This document shows positions 44,058 to 54,189 of a stretch of 64,000 nucleotides of DNA, piece by piece (positions within the stretch are counted from its first letter, which is position 1; each line of letters starts with the position of its first letter). The DNA is from Ruminococcus sp. (GTDB lineage: Bacteria > Bacillota > Clostridia > Oscillospirales > Acutalibacteraceae): positions 1-64,000 of the forward strand of contig JAFQRC010000003.1 of assembly GCA_017410265.1 (NCBI GenBank), in the 5' to 3' direction. Made by a program: the position numbers and the translations under genes. Under the pieces are notes generated by a model that saw nothing but the letters and a program-made list of their open reading frames with translations, was not told the origin of the DNA and did not search any database.

Positions 44058-47000
44058 TCAGACTTTAATGCTCTGCGAAAGTGACAAAGAGTAAATCAGA
44101 CATTCTTTGACTTTATAGTCAGTACACTGCTCCATCGCATCTTTGTAAATTACAAGCTGATGGTGGTACATATCATAAAGCTCTGAAGCTTCTTTTACTC
44201 TATCGGTTTTATAATCAACAATAACAAGTTCACCATTTTCAACAAAAGCGAGGTCAACAGCACCCTGTAAAACGATTTTTTCATTTTTCAGTGTATCAGG
44301 TAAGCTATCATCGACAAGAGATGCGTCAACCTTAATTGTGAAGCGGTACTCCTTGAAAACCTCATCACTTTTCATACAGCGTGAGATAACATCGCTTTCT
44401 ATGAATTTCTGCGCCCTTGCTCTGTCTATAGATTCAGCCTGCGCTTGTGATATAAAGCCAAATGATAACAACCTCTCAATTTCTGACTCTATATCCTCTT
44501 TAGCTTTAGAAAAATCACAAAACTGCATAAATGCATGAAGTGCTGTGCCCTTCTCAGCGGCGGTAAGAGTGTTGCCGCTCATAAACGCAGGAGTATCCAA
44601 TATTTTGTCAAAAGCCTTATCAGACAGCTTGTGAGATAAATCGGATGCTGCTATTTTTGACGGAAGCTTTGACAATGCAGATTTTTTGTATTCAAAAGAA
44701 ACCCTCTTTTTCAAGGTATCAATAACAGTGTTATCAGTTTCTTTTTGAATATTTTCTGTCACTTCCTCTACCTCACTATCAGCTTCACTGTCAAAAACAG
44801 GAACGATTTTTATATCAATATCAAAACCAGCGTCAAAGTCAGGCTCAATTTCACAGCCAGCTAACTCCCTGAGTTTTTGTCCGTCAGGGTGAATCATAGC
44901 GCACATAGTGAGCCACTGAGAAAGTGTGGTGCAGTTTCTAACGACAAACGGCATAATACTCCTGCACGATGTGAGATTAGAACCGATTTTCTCAAGATAG
45001 CTCTCGAGCTTTTTGTGAGATGATAAAAGAATCAGCTTTTGCTTTGCACGAGTCATAGCAACATATAGCACTCTGAGCTCCTCACTCATTTCGTCTCGCT
45101 TGATAGAAAGCGCAAGCGCTTCTCTAGGCATAGTGTTGAAAGTAGCGTTGAGCTTCTCATCTTTACGTTTCACGGCTATGCCGAACTTTGAATGCAAGAG
45201 CACATTTTCTTTAACATCGGATACGAATTGTCTCCCGGTGTTTGCAACAAAACACACAGGAAATTCCAAGCCTTTACTAGCGTGAATACTCATAACCTGA
45301 ACAACATTCTTAGATGAAGATTTCAGGTCAACAGCACCCGAAATATCAGCGTCGTTTTCTCTTAAACGCTGAAGATAAGATACAAAGCGTGAAAGCCCTT
45401 TAGACTCCCCTGCTTCGAAATTTCTAGCATATTCTTTCAGAAGTCGCAGGTTAGAAAGAGCGATGTCGTTATCATTCACGGCACTTACAATTGACATATA
45501 TCCTGTGCGCTCATAGATTGTGTTAATGAGTGTAGCAACAGGAGTTGTCACGGAAATATCGCGGTAGAACTTAAGCTCTGATAAAAAGTGCTTACATTTT
45601 TCATCACCCGATTCTGCTTTATTCATAACTGCTTTATAGAGCGTAGTATAGCGTGAGTTAGCTCTGATATCAGCTAAATCATCCGCAGTAAAGCCGTAAA
45701 TCGGACTCATAAGTACTGATAGCAATTCTATATCCAGAGCAGGGTTATCAACGACACTCAAAAAATTTGTCATAATCATTATTTCAAAAGCATCTAAAAA
45801 GCTGTGGGAAGAATTACAGTACGCAGGAACACCAAGGGAATTCATGGTATCGACATATGTAGGTGCGTGAGAATTAGCATTACGCATCAGCAAACAGAAA
45901 TCACCGTAGGTTGCGTTGCGATAGACATCTCCATCTTTCACCTTAAAGCCTTCGTGTATCATCTCAGCTATAGTTTTAGCGATGTATTTTGCTTCCTCGA
46001 TATTTGAGTCAGGCTCTTCTACATAGGACAAATCAAGCATATGATAAGCTACCTGAGGGGCATTTGTATCCTCGTATGTAGCACCGCATTTGAGGCGTTC
46101 TGTCTCATCATAAACAATGTCGCCAACGGACTCACTCATAAGCTTAGTAAAGAAGAAGTTAACCGCATCTGTTACGCCTTTTATGCTACGGAAGTTTTTA
46201 TCAAGATAAATCTTCGCAGGGAAAGCGGGATTTTCTTCGCTATACATACTGGAGTTGTTTTTTCTATTCAAAAACAGCTGTGGCATAGCCTGTCTGAAGC
46301 CATAGATACTCTGCTTCACATCACCTACGAAGAACAGGTTTTTCCCGTTATCAGAAAGCGAATTGAAGATTAAATCCTGAGCTTCGTTTGCGTCCTGATA
46401 CTCATCAACCATAATTTCGTCAAAACGGGTTTTAAGCTGTTTTGCAACATCGGTGAGCTCCATAGTCTTTTCATCAACTAACAGCTTGATTGTCCAATGC
46501 TCCAAATCAGGGTAATCGGCAACTTTTTTTGAAGCTTTGAGTTTCTGGTAATTAACACTGAACTGTTTTACGCAGTTATAAAGCTGATTAGATATCACAA
46601 AAAGGTCAGCAATCTGTAAAAGCATCTCTTCCTGAGAATATGAAAGCAAATCTTTCAGCTTTGAGACTGTGTCAGTAAACAAACTGCGATTTTTCTGGAT
46701 TTTTAACTTATAATAATTATCAGTGTAACCCTTGATAGTCGGGAATCGTCCGTTTTCAAAGGAGTTCACAACTTTATCAAGCGGATATTTCTGGGGCTCT
46801 TTGAGTGCTTTTTCCAGATTATCTGCAAACTGCTTATCGCTATTGAGCAGAGGTGTGAGTTTTTCTATCAAAGCTTCTTCACAGTCCATATAGGAATATG
46901 ACGACTTAAGCAAAGCTTTCAAAAACTCAAGCGCTTCAAAAGCATATTCGTTGATAATTTTGAACCATACCGTTTTGCTGACATCCTCGGGGTTTTGTAA

Positions 47001-47606
47001 TGCCGAAAACATCGACAGCATTTTATCAATCCACAAATCAGGATATGGATGAGAACGCAGAAACTCGTGGATTTTAAGTATATTTTTCTGCAGCTGAAGG
47101 TCGTCCTTTGTTGAGCCGAAAGCTTCAACAAGATGGAAAAAGTCAGGCTCCCCGTCTGCATACATAGAATCAAGCGTAAGCTTTAGCGCATCAGCTTTGA
47201 TAAGCTTTAGCTCGCTTTCGTCAGCTATTCTGAAATTTCGCTCAATATCAAGAACATAGAAAAACTCCTTGACTATAGACGAACAGAAGCTGTCGATAGT
47301 GGATATATTAGCTTTAGAAAGCAGAGTCTGCTGACGAAGGAGAGCTTTATTGAACGGGTCGTCTTTCAAGAGTTCAGACAACTTATTGTGCAGACGCTCT
47401 TTGAGCTCTCCTGCCGCAGCTCTGGTGTAGGTTACTATCAGCAATCTGTCTGCATCAATCGGGCTTTCTTTGTCAGTAAGCAGTTTAATAACTCGTTCGA
47501 CAAGGACAGCGGTTTTACCTGAACCCGCTGCAGCAGAAACAATAACCGAACCACCCTTGCAGTTAATCGCCTGCTTCTGGCTTTTCGTCCATTCCCTCTT
47601 CAACAT
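44058..47606 (-). CDS. addA: ATP-dependent helicase/nuclease subunit A
   Basis: 1182 aa, UvrD-like helicase plus RecB-type nuclease. Walker A is AAAGSGKT (residues 25-32). Other helicase motifs include IDSFCSSIVKEFF, MVDEYQDANEAQ, FVGDVKQSIYGFR, VMSIHASKGLEFPV and RVLYVAMTRAKQKL. The C-terminal nuclease motif VIVDYKTDRV is intact. With AddB it resects double-strand ends for RecA and degrades foreign DNA. GAGGAGGTGAG precedes the ATG, which lies inside the end of addB (44-base overlap), so the two subunits are coupled. Confidence 0.95.
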   Translation of the reverse strand: MLKREWTKSQKQAINCKGGSVIVSAAAGSGKTAVLVERVIKLLTDKESPIDADRLLIVTYTRAAAGELKERLHNKLSELLKDDPFNKALLRQQTLLSKANISTIDSFCSSIVKEFFYVLDIERNFRIADESELKLIKADALKLTLDSMYADGEPDFFHLVEAFGSTKDDLQLQKNILKIHEFLRSHPYPDLWIDKMLSMFSALQNPEDVSKTVWFKIINEYAFEALEFLKALLKSSYSYMDCEEALIEKLTPLLNSDKQFADNLEKALKEPQKYPLDKVVNSFENGRFPTIKGYTDNYYKLKIQKNRSLFTDTVSKLKDLLSYSQEEMLLQIADLFVISNQLYNCVKQFSVNYQKLKASKKVADYPDLEHWTIKLLVDEKTMELTDVAKQLKTRFDEIMVDEYQDANEAQDLIFNSLSDNGKNLFFVGDVKQSIYGFRQAMPQLFLNRKNNSSMYSEENPAFPAKIYLDKNFRSIKGVTDAVNFFFTKLMSESVGDIVYDETERLKCGATYEDTNAPQVAYHMLDLSYVEEPDSNIEEAKYIAKTIAEMIHEGFKVKDGDVYRNATYGDFCLLMRNANSHAPTYVDTMNSLGVPAYCNSSHSFLDAFEIMIMTNFLSVVDNPALDIELLSVLMSPIYGFTADDLADIRANSRYTTLYKAVMNKAESGDEKCKHFLSELKFYRDISVTTPVATLINTIYERTGYMSIVSAVNDNDIALSNLRLLKEYARNFEAGESKGLSRFVSYLQRLRENDADISGAVDLKSSSKNVVQVMSIHASKGLEFPVCFVANTGRQFVSDVKENVLLHSKFGIAVKRKDEKLNATFNTMPREALALSIKRDEMSEELRVLYVAMTRAKQKLILLSSHKKLESYLEKIGSNLTSCRSIMPFVVRNCTTLSQWLTMCAMIHPDGQKLRELAGCEIEPDFDAGFDIDIKIVPVFDSEADSEVEEVTENIQKETDNTVIDTLKKRVSFEYKKSALSKLPSKIAASDLSHKLSDKAFDKILDTPAFMSGNTLTAAEKGTALHAFMQFCDFSKAKEDIESEIERLLSFGFISQAQAESIDRARAQKFIESDVISRCMKSDEVFKEYRFTIKVDASLVDDSLPDTLKNEKIVLQGAVDLAFVENGELVIVDYKTDRVKEASELYDMYHHQLVIYKDAMEQCTDYKVKECLIYSLSLSQSIKV

Positions 47607-50600
47607 CGCTCACCTCCTCTGAGTTCAAAATATCAAATACTTCATCTTTTTTCAGTTTAAGGATATCACGGCAATTATCGCCATCTTTATATCCACACAC
47701 AGAAAGATACGGACACCACGCACAGGCATCGTAACTTCCTTTAGCGGGAACAGCGTCGATATCACCATCACAGAGCGACTGAGCCATCTGAGCGATTGAC
47801 TTATCAACCTGTGAAAACAGTGCACCGAATTCTTCGAGTGTTGCTAAACTTCCTGTTCTGTCAACTATAGTATCGCCCTTTAAAGAAACCGGGATGTACA
47901 CGCCCTTAGCATCACTCTCCATACCTTTGATTACTTCTATGTCATCAAGAATGATACCGTGCATTTTTCTGTCTTTATCTGCGTCAGCTATAGCGGCAGT
48001 AAGTCCTTTTGATGACACATTGGCACTTGGTGAAACAGCAGGTACATAAAGCACACCCGCAGGGGTGATATCAGATTCAAAATACTCTTTTCCACCGCTG
48101 TTTATAGCTGACATATAAATAAGCATCTGAAGATTTATACCGTAAAGAACATCGGACAGGCTGTACTTTTTAGTACCTGTTTTGTAGTCAACAACGCGGA
48201 TATATTTCTTCCCGTTTGACTCCATAATATCCACTCTGTCAACACTGCCACGGATTTTGACGCTGATTTCATCACTCACTTTGAGTGTGTAGCAAGGAAT
48301 ATCCTCGCCAATACTTAGCTCAAAATCAGACGGCTTGAACTGTGATTGTGAAAACTCCTCAACAAGTCTTACGATAATACGAACAGCGGTGCGTTTCATA
48401 CGATAGTACAGGTGCAAAAAGCGCTTTGTCTTATCGTCCTTACCGCCTAAATGAGTATTGATATACTGCTCAAAAAGTGAATTAACTTCTGTTTCGATTT
48501 CACTCTCAGTGATTTTTGAGAAATCGTCATTTCTATGCTTTTTGAAAAACTCCTCAAACAGGTAGTGCATAAGTGTACCATATTCAAGTGAGTCGATTTT
48601 AGCCTGTCTGCGCTCTCTGACTCTCAGTCCGTACTTACAGAAATACTCAAACTTGCACAAATGGAAGCTTTCAACCTGAGAAGCTGAGAGCGTCATATCA
48701 GGATTAAACAGTTTTCTGGATAGCTTACGGTCTTGAATTTTAATCGGCTCGTTTTTAAGCGTTTTATCCACCGCTTCAATAGTCGAAGAAAACTGTGGAT
48801 TTTCGCTGAAATATTCGCGCAGTTTTTCAATATCAGGGTCAGAGCTTTTATACCTACTGACAAAGTAATCGAAGGCTGACCTCTCAGACCACAAGCTGTC
48901 AAAAATCGTATTATCAACACTCGAGTTAAGTTCTATATCGCTAAGTATCTGTGGAAGTTGAGTGACAATAACAGACGGCGAGCGTTTTTCTCCGCTTAAT
49001 GAGTAGTTATAGAATGACAAGAAGAGCTTTTCCTTTGCGCTACACATAGCTTTGTAGGCAAGGTACTTCTCAGATGCAACATACTGCTCGACAGTGTCGG
49101 AAAGCTCAAGACCGATACTGCTGAGAATATTTCTCTCATTATCAGAGAAAACTCCGACCTCAGTCGGATTGCTCGGAAATTCGCCATCGATTGCACCTAT
49201 AACAAAGACAGCTTTCTTATTATCAAGTAACGAACGGTCAGCGCAGGCGATATCAACCTGGTCAACTCCTCTCGGAATGAAAGAAATATCGGTGTTGACA
49301 AAATTGATATGTAAAAGCTCGGAAAAACGCTTTGCGCTGATTTTATAGCTTCCGATTACATCAACCATCTTGTCAAGAATAGAAACAAAGATATTATACA
49401 AGCGCACCTGCTCAGCGCTTAACTCAAGCTCATTTTCGCTCTCAAGCACATCGCATAATTCAAGGAGATTTTCTTTACAATGAAGTCTATAAATAAGCTT
49501 CATCAAGGCTTTCGAAATTTCAAGTGCAGTAGTATCTTTAGTGTCAAAATAAAAGCTTTTCAGCGCATCGATAACAGTTTTGCGCGTATTCTCAATAGAG
49601 CTCAGCAACGCTTTGTCGCTGTCGCTCATATCGTCAGCAAAGCCTTTAGGCGACTGAGTGAATTCATCAAAGAACTTTTTACCGCTTATATCCCAGGTGA
49701 AAAGATAGTTTTCAAAATCAGCAACTTCTTCGACTGTAATATCAGTAAGTCCTGTTTTCAAAAGCGAGAGCACATCGTCTTTCTGGAAACCTCCTGTTAT
49801 TACATCAAAACAACTCATAATGAATTTAATCAGCGGTTTTGTATCAATATCCTGAGGTTTGTCCATAAAGTAGTTTATGGAATACTTATCAAATACTGTG
49901 TCGAGTATCCCGATGTACTTATCGCTCTGGCGGGTGATAACAGCGATATCGGAAAATTCATATCCGTCTTCAATAACAAGCTTTTTGATATTACGCGCAA
50001 CAAATTCAGCTTCGTCATAAATACTGTTAGCTTCATAAACCAGAAGACTGTCGCCGTTATACTCACTCTGCTCTTTTTGAAGCCTGAACATATTTTTCTC
50101 AACAGCTTTTATATCTTCGCCCTGCATTCTATGATTATCTGACAAAGTTACGGGCACAGCAATTTTCACGGCATTATTCTTAGCTATTTTTGATAACTGA
50201 GCTTTAGTGTTATCAGACACCATAAACAAATCACCATTAGCTCCGTTTAAGCTGTCAGTTGTAAGAGCTACATACATTTCACTGCTTTGCACCATCAGCT
50301 TTTCAAGTGCATCATACTCCTGAGCAGTAAAACCTTTGAAAGAATCGACAGCTACAGTGTAACCTTCAAATAATCGCTCTTTTTCTATCACATCGACAAT
50401 GTGAGTGAGGCTATCGAGCGGGTCGATGTAGCTCTTGCCTAAAATCGCGTCATATGTATCGTACAAAAGTGCGGTTTCATAAAGCTTTTTTGAAAGGGTG
50501 GTATCTTCAACCTTTTTTGCTGCTTCATAAAGCATAGTAGAAGTAATCGCGCACTTTTTATATTCTTTTACAGAATTAAGCATCAACTCGGTGAGGTCAG

Positions 50601-50940
50601 CTTTATTAGCTCTTTTTGAGAAAAGCTCAAGCTCATCCCCCACCTGCTCAACAGCAACACTCATCACAACATTGCGCACACCCTCGTCCGCAAAGTTTAA
50701 GAACCGATTTCCCGTCTGCTCAAAAACATAATCACATAGTCGTGAAAAACCGAAGACCTTGATATTGCGCGACAGCTTCGGTCCAAGAAGTTCAAGGAAA
50801 GCTTTCTCAGTATTAAACGAGCTCTGGTCAGGAACGATAAACAAAAGTTTCTCGTCCCCCGACTTCGCCTTTTTACACATAAGGTCGTACAGATATTTTG
50901 TTTTTCCGCACCCTGAGGTGCCCAGTACAAAATTCAGCAT
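47563..50940 (-). CDS. addB: ATP-dependent helicase/nuclease subunit B
   Basis: 1125 aa. Walker A GTSGCGKT (residues 7-14), a degenerate helicase core, then the C-terminal nuclease with RVVDYKTGTKK. Four Cys that bind the Fe-S cluster of AddB are visible: one in HLCKFEYF and three in CAWCPYLSVC. Length is typical. TGGAG lies 6 bases before the ATG; a TTG four codons earlier is rejected. First gene of the addB-addA pair. Confidence 0.93.
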   Translation of the reverse strand: MLNFVLGTSGCGKTKYLYDLMCKKAKSGDEKLLFIVPDQSSFNTEKAFLELLGPKLSRNIKVFGFSRLCDYVFEQTGNRFLNFADEGVRNVVMSVAVEQVGDELELFSKRANKADLTELMLNSVKEYKKCAITSTMLYEAAKKVEDTTLSKKLYETALLYDTYDAILGKSYIDPLDSLTHIVDVIEKERLFEGYTVAVDSFKGFTAQEYDALEKLMVQSSEMYVALTTDSLNGANGDLFMVSDNTKAQLSKIAKNNAVKIAVPVTLSDNHRMQGEDIKAVEKNMFRLQKEQSEYNGDSLLVYEANSIYDEAEFVARNIKKLVIEDGYEFSDIAVITRQSDKYIGILDTVFDKYSINYFMDKPQDIDTKPLIKFIMSCFDVITGGFQKDDVLSLLKTGLTDITVEEVADFENYLFTWDISGKKFFDEFTQSPKGFADDMSDSDKALLSSIENTRKTVIDALKSFYFDTKDTTALEISKALMKLIYRLHCKENLLELCDVLESENELELSAEQVRLYNIFVSILDKMVDVIGSYKISAKRFSELLHINFVNTDISFIPRGVDQVDIACADRSLLDNKKAVFVIGAIDGEFPSNPTEVGVFSDNERNILSSIGLELSDTVEQYVASEKYLAYKAMCSAKEKLFLSFYNYSLSGEKRSPSVIVTQLPQILSDIELNSSVDNTIFDSLWSERSAFDYFVSRYKSSDPDIEKLREYFSENPQFSSTIEAVDKTLKNEPIKIQDRKLSRKLFNPDMTLSASQVESFHLCKFEYFCKYGLRVRERRQAKIDSLEYGTLMHYLFEEFFKKHRNDDFSKITESEIETEVNSLFEQYINTHLGGKDDKTKRFLHLYYRMKRTAVRIIVRLVEEFSQSQFKPSDFELSIGEDIPCYTLKVSDEISVKIRGSVDRVDIMESNGKKYIRVVDYKTGTKKYSLSDVLYGINLQMLIYMSAINSGGKEYFESDITPAGVLYVPAVSPSANVSSKGLTAAIADADKDRKMHGIILDDIEVIKGMESDAKGVYIPVSLKGDTIVDRTGSLATLEEFGALFSQVDKSIAQMAQSLCDGDIDAVPAKGSYDACAWCPYLSVCGYKDGDNCRDILKLKKDEVFDILNSEEVSDVEEGMDEKPEAGD

Positions 50941-51001
50941 AATATACTCCAATATTTTAGTATCTATATTCTAAACTTTCAGGTGTACCATAAATCGGAC
51001 A

Positions 51002-51592
51002 TCAATTAAAGACAGAACGAATCTTTTCAAAGTATTCGACAATTTTAAACTTGTACTCTATATCGTCAGATGTAATGACCTCAAACTCGTCTTCTGATAA
51101 ATCCTCACTCATACTCATTTTTGAAGAAGCACCGACGCATAAACTCGGATACATAACGCACCACCAGTTTCTACCTTTTGCTTCTCCTATAGAGATTTCA
51201 AGCGTATCGTACTCCCCCGCAGGCATCGTGAAATCATCGTAGTAGCGGGTGTCAAAGAATTTATTGGTGACTCTAGCTCTGACATCATAGGATGCACCAT
51301 CCTGAGTTAACACGTTTTCAGCGATTTCTTCAATGTAACTGAGATTGTTTTTTGTGATAGCAATTGCATCTTCTTTATTCTCAACCTCATCATATAAAGG
51401 TGAAATTTTTTCAATAACCTCATCCCTGACGCTGAGTTTCAGTTGCTGGTCAAAGGAGGAGTCGGAATTTGCGAGGATATGTAGTCTGAACACATCTTCA
51501 CAAAGCTCAGAGCAAGTGCTCTCAAACGGAACAAGTGTTAAAGTTACCATTAGAATAAAGGTAGAAATCAGCACTTTCATAAATAATTTCAT
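51002..51592 (-). CDS. spoIIR: Stage II sporulation protein R
   Basis: 196 aa exported protein. A signal helix (about 4-20) is followed by the SpoIIR family core: RLHILANSDSSFDQQLKLSVRDEV, MPAGEYDTLEISIGEAKG and NWWCVMYPSLCVG. In Bacillus SpoIIR is made in the forespore, exported to the intermembrane space and triggers SpoIIGA to process pro-sigma-E. Its presence is direct evidence for sporulation genes in this genome. The SD (AAAGGCAGG) lies inside a terminator-like hairpin (51599-51637). A longer start is rejected for lack of an SD. Confidence 0.9.
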   Translation of the reverse strand: MKLFMKVLISTFILMVTLTLVPFESTCSELCEDVFRLHILANSDSSFDQQLKLSVRDEVIEKISPLYDEVENKEDAIAITKNNLSYIEEIAENVLTQDGASYDVRARVTNKFFDTRYYDDFTMPAGEYDTLEISIGEAKGRNWWCVMYPSLCVGASSKMSMSEDLSEDEFEVITSDDIEYKFKIVEYFEKIRSVFN

Positions 51593-51598
51593 ACAAAA

Positions 51599-51637
51599 AA
51601 ACCTGCCTTTCAAGATAACTTGAGTATAGGCAAGTTT
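51599..51637 (-). terminator. Terminator-like hairpin after ispE that also covers the spoIIR ribosome site
   Basis: On the minus strand AAACTTGCCT pairs with AGGCAGGTTT (one G-T pair), followed by a T-run just before the spoIIR ATG. The 3' arm contains the spoIIR SD. In transcripts coming from ispE, the structure would both stop transcription and hide the ribosome site. Confidence 0.55.
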
Positions 51638-51644
51638 TCAGAGT

Positions 51645-52526
51645 TTATACAATTTGACAACCGCCTTTTATAGGCTCGCAGACAAAAAGCTTGTCATAAT
51701 CAGCACTTAATGCTTCTTTACACTTAAGTGCTTTTTTCTCTTCAAGAAAAATACCAAACACAGCTGAACCTGATCCGCTCATGCACGCACCAAGAGCCTT
51801 ATGCTTTATCATACGCTTTTTTATGTCCTGAATTTCAGGTAGCTCCATAACAGCCTCGAACTCGTTATAAAGGCACTGAGAAACTCCTCTCAGGTTGCGT
51901 TTGTAAAGCATCTTTACAACTTCGTCGGTAACTAAAAAGCCTTTTGACGGCTTGCTGTCAGACTTAGAATAAGCTTCAGCGGTGGAAACGCTGACCTGTG
52001 GCTTGCAGATAAGTATATAGCACTTAGTAAGCGGCGCAACTTTTGAAAGTGATGTACCTGTGCCACTAGCAAGCTTTGTGCCACCGACGATACAAAACGG
52101 AACATCTGCGCCGATTTTAGCACCGATAGAACACAATTCTTCCTCACTCAGTTTTGTATCGAAAATACGATTGAGAGCAAGAATCACAGCAGCAGCGTCT
52201 GTACTGCCACCGGCTAAACCTGCCTCATGAGGAATTTTCTTTTCGATGTCAATAGAAATCTTTTTCTGCTCAAGCTTATTATACTCAAAGAACGCTTTAG
52301 CGGCTTTGCAGACAATATTTCTGTCGTCTGTCGGGATACCCTCGACATTACATGAAACCACGCAGTTACTCTGTGTGCTATCATCAACCTCATCAGACAC
52401 AGTGATAGTGTCATAAAGGGATACCGCCTGCATAACCATAGCCACATCGTGGTAGCCGTCAGGACGTTTTCTGACAATATCTAAAGATAAGTTTATTTTA
52501 GCGGGTGCTAAAACTTTCAGTTGCAT
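51645..52526 (-). CDS. ispE: 4-diphosphocytidyl-2-C-methyl-D-erythritol kinase
   Basis: 293 aa GHMP kinase. Substrate motif PAKINLSLDIVRKRPDGYHD at the N-terminus, ATP motif AGLAGGSTDAAA, and the C-terminal motif CMSGSGSAVFG. It phosphorylates CDP-methylerythritol in the non-mevalonate isoprenoid pathway. It starts one base after the aminotransferase gene and is probably co-transcribed with it. Confidence 0.95.
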   Translation of the reverse strand: MQLKVLAPAKINLSLDIVRKRPDGYHDVAMVMQAVSLYDTITVSDEVDDSTQSNCVVSCNVEGIPTDDRNIVCKAAKAFFEYNKLEQKKISIDIEKKIPHEAGLAGGSTDAAAVILALNRIFDTKLSEEELCSIGAKIGADVPFCIVGGTKLASGTGTSLSKVAPLTKCYILICKPQVSVSTAEAYSKSDSKPSKGFLVTDEVVKMLYKRNLRGVSQCLYNEFEAVMELPEIQDIKKRMIKHKALGACMSGSGSAVFGIFLEEKKALKCKEALSADYDKLFVCEPIKGGCQIV

Positions 52527-52527
52527 A

Positions 52528-53697
52528 TCAAAGCTCCTTTAAAAACTCCTCGATAAGTGTGAGTGCTTTTTTCAAATGCTTCAATGAATAAGAATAAGAC
52601 AAACGAACAAAACCCTCGCCACATTCACCAAACGCTGAACCCGGAACTAACGCAACATGCTTAGAATGCAGAAGCTTAGTACAGAATTCTTCTGAAGTTA
52701 GTCCTGTGGACTTAATGCACGGGAAGCAGTAGAATGCTCCCTTCGGCTCAAAACAGGTAAGTCCCATTTTGTTAAGACTGCCGACAACAAGTCTGCGTCG
52801 CATATCATACTGTTCACGCATCATAGCGATATCATCGTCACCGTTTCTGAGTGCTTCAATAGCGGCGTACTGAGCAGTTGTCGGAGCAGACATTATGCAA
52901 AACTGATGGAGCTTAACCATCATCTCCATGACCTCTTTAGGACCACACGCAAAGCCGAGTCGCCAGCCTGTCATAGCAAAGCTCTTAGAAAAGCCGTTGA
53001 TAACAACAGTGCGCTCTTTCATACCTTCAATATTAGCGATAGAAACATGCTTTTTATCGCCGTAGGTAAGCTCGCAGTAAATCTCATCGGAAAGCACCAT
53101 CAAATCGTGCTCAATAACAAGTTTTGAAATAGCCTCTAAATCCTCTTTCTCCATAATCGCACCAGTCGGGTTATTAGGGAAAGGCAGAATCAATAGCTTA
53201 GTTTTATCGGTGATTTTATCTTTTATATCATCTACTGTAAGACGGAAATTGTTTTCAATCTTTGTTTCGATGATAACAGGAGTTGCCTGTGCCATAATAG
53301 TGAGTGGCTCATAGCACACAAACGACGGCTGAGGAATGAGCACCTCGTCGCCTTTCCCAACCAGACAACGGATAGCAATATCGATAGCTTCGCTACCGCC
53401 GACAGTAACTACTACCTCTGATTTCGGATCATATGTAAGGTCACATTTTCGCTTCATATAGTTGCTGATTTCGTTACAAAGCTCCATAAATCCACGGTTA
53501 GGTGTGTACCAGGTTTTTCCTCTCTCTAAAGAATCAATACCTGCTTTTCTGATGTGCCACGGAGTTTTGAAATCAGGCTCACCGATAGACAGCGAAATGA
53601 CATTATCCATCTCGTTGACAATATCAAAGAACTTTCGGATACCTGAAGGCTTGACGTTCTTGATAGAGTCATTGATTTTGCTGTTGTAATCTATCAC
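52528..53697 (-). CDS. Class I/II aminotransferase (PatA/aspartate aminotransferase-like)
   Basis: 389 aa PLP enzyme. The cofactor lysine is in NGFSKSFAMTGWRLGF. Other family motifs are SLSIGEPDFKTPWHIRK, NRGFMEL, FPNNPTGAIM and SDEIYCELTYGD; Arg for the substrate carboxylate is in GFVRLSYSYS. Amino donor and product are not certain. The start overlaps the end of the Lrp-type regulator by 4 bases, so the regulator probably controls, or senses the substrate of, this enzyme. Confidence 0.88.
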   Translation of the reverse strand: MIDYNSKINDSIKNVKPSGIRKFFDIVNEMDNVISLSIGEPDFKTPWHIRKAGIDSLERGKTWYTPNRGFMELCNEISNYMKRKCDLTYDPKSEVVVTVGGSEAIDIAIRCLVGKGDEVLIPQPSFVCYEPLTIMAQATPVIIETKIENNFRLTVDDIKDKITDKTKLLILPFPNNPTGAIMEKEDLEAISKLVIEHDLMVLSDEIYCELTYGDKKHVSIANIEGMKERTVVINGFSKSFAMTGWRLGFACGPKEVMEMMVKLHQFCIMSAPTTAQYAAIEALRNGDDDIAMMREQYDMRRRLVVGSLNKMGLTCFEPKGAFYCFPCIKSTGLTSEEFCTKLLHSKHVALVPGSAFGECGEGFVRLSYSYSLKHLKKALTLIEEFLKEL

Positions 53698-54176
53698 AGT
53701 ACCATTTCCCTTCCGTCTGTCGGTTCTTCAACATCAACAAGTGCTATAGAGCCTTCCTTGTATCTCTTGAGCATAAAATGTGTCGCTGTTGAAACGATGC
53801 CCTCGAGTGCTGACAGCTTTTTAGCAACAAAGGAAGATACATCCTGAATATTCTCACCTTTGACAACAAGTGCAAGGTCGTAGCCACCAGCCATAAGATA
53901 AACAGAAGAAACCTCGTCGAACATCATAACCTTCTCGGCGATTTCGTCAAAACCTTTTTCTTTCTGTGGAGTAACCTTAAGCTCAATAATTGCCATTACG
54001 CCCGCATCAGGAACATTCTCCCAGTTAACCATAGCCTGATAGCCTCGAATTACACCTGAATCCTCGTATTCTTTAATCTGAGCTTTGATATAATCCTCAG
54101 GCTCGTCAAGCATAAGAGCGAGCTGTGCTGTTGTGTAGTTTGAATTTTCAGATAAAATCTTAAGTAGCTTATCCAT
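53694..54176 (-). CDS. Lrp/AsnC family transcriptional regulator
   Basis: 160 aa. An N-terminal winged helix-turn-helix (NYTTAQLALMLDEPEDYIKAQIKEYEDSGVIRGY) and a C-terminal RAM ligand-binding domain (VMAIIELKVTPQ, VYLMAGGYDLALVVKG). These proteins are octamers or dimers that respond to amino acids. It overlaps the aminotransferase gene by 4 bases. GGAGG precedes the ATG. Confidence 0.9.
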   Translation of the reverse strand: MDKLLKILSENSNYTTAQLALMLDEPEDYIKAQIKEYEDSGVIRGYQAMVNWENVPDAGVMAIIELKVTPQKEKGFDEIAEKVMMFDEVSSVYLMAGGYDLALVVKGENIQDVSSFVAKKLSALEGIVSTATHFMLKRYKEGSIALVDVEEPTDGREMVL

Positions 54177-54189
54177 TTTTATACCTCCA

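Noticed and set aside
49480-50142. Plus-strand open frame of 220 codons opposite addB
   Set aside because: It is antisense to a strongly supported AddB reading frame, has no SD or promoter, and its translation matches nothing recognisable.
51608-51650. A sigma-F/sigma-G type promoter before spoIIR (GTATA and CTATACT)
   Set aside because: The hexamers are only loosely similar to consensus and lie within a predicted hairpin. Not strong enough to annotate.
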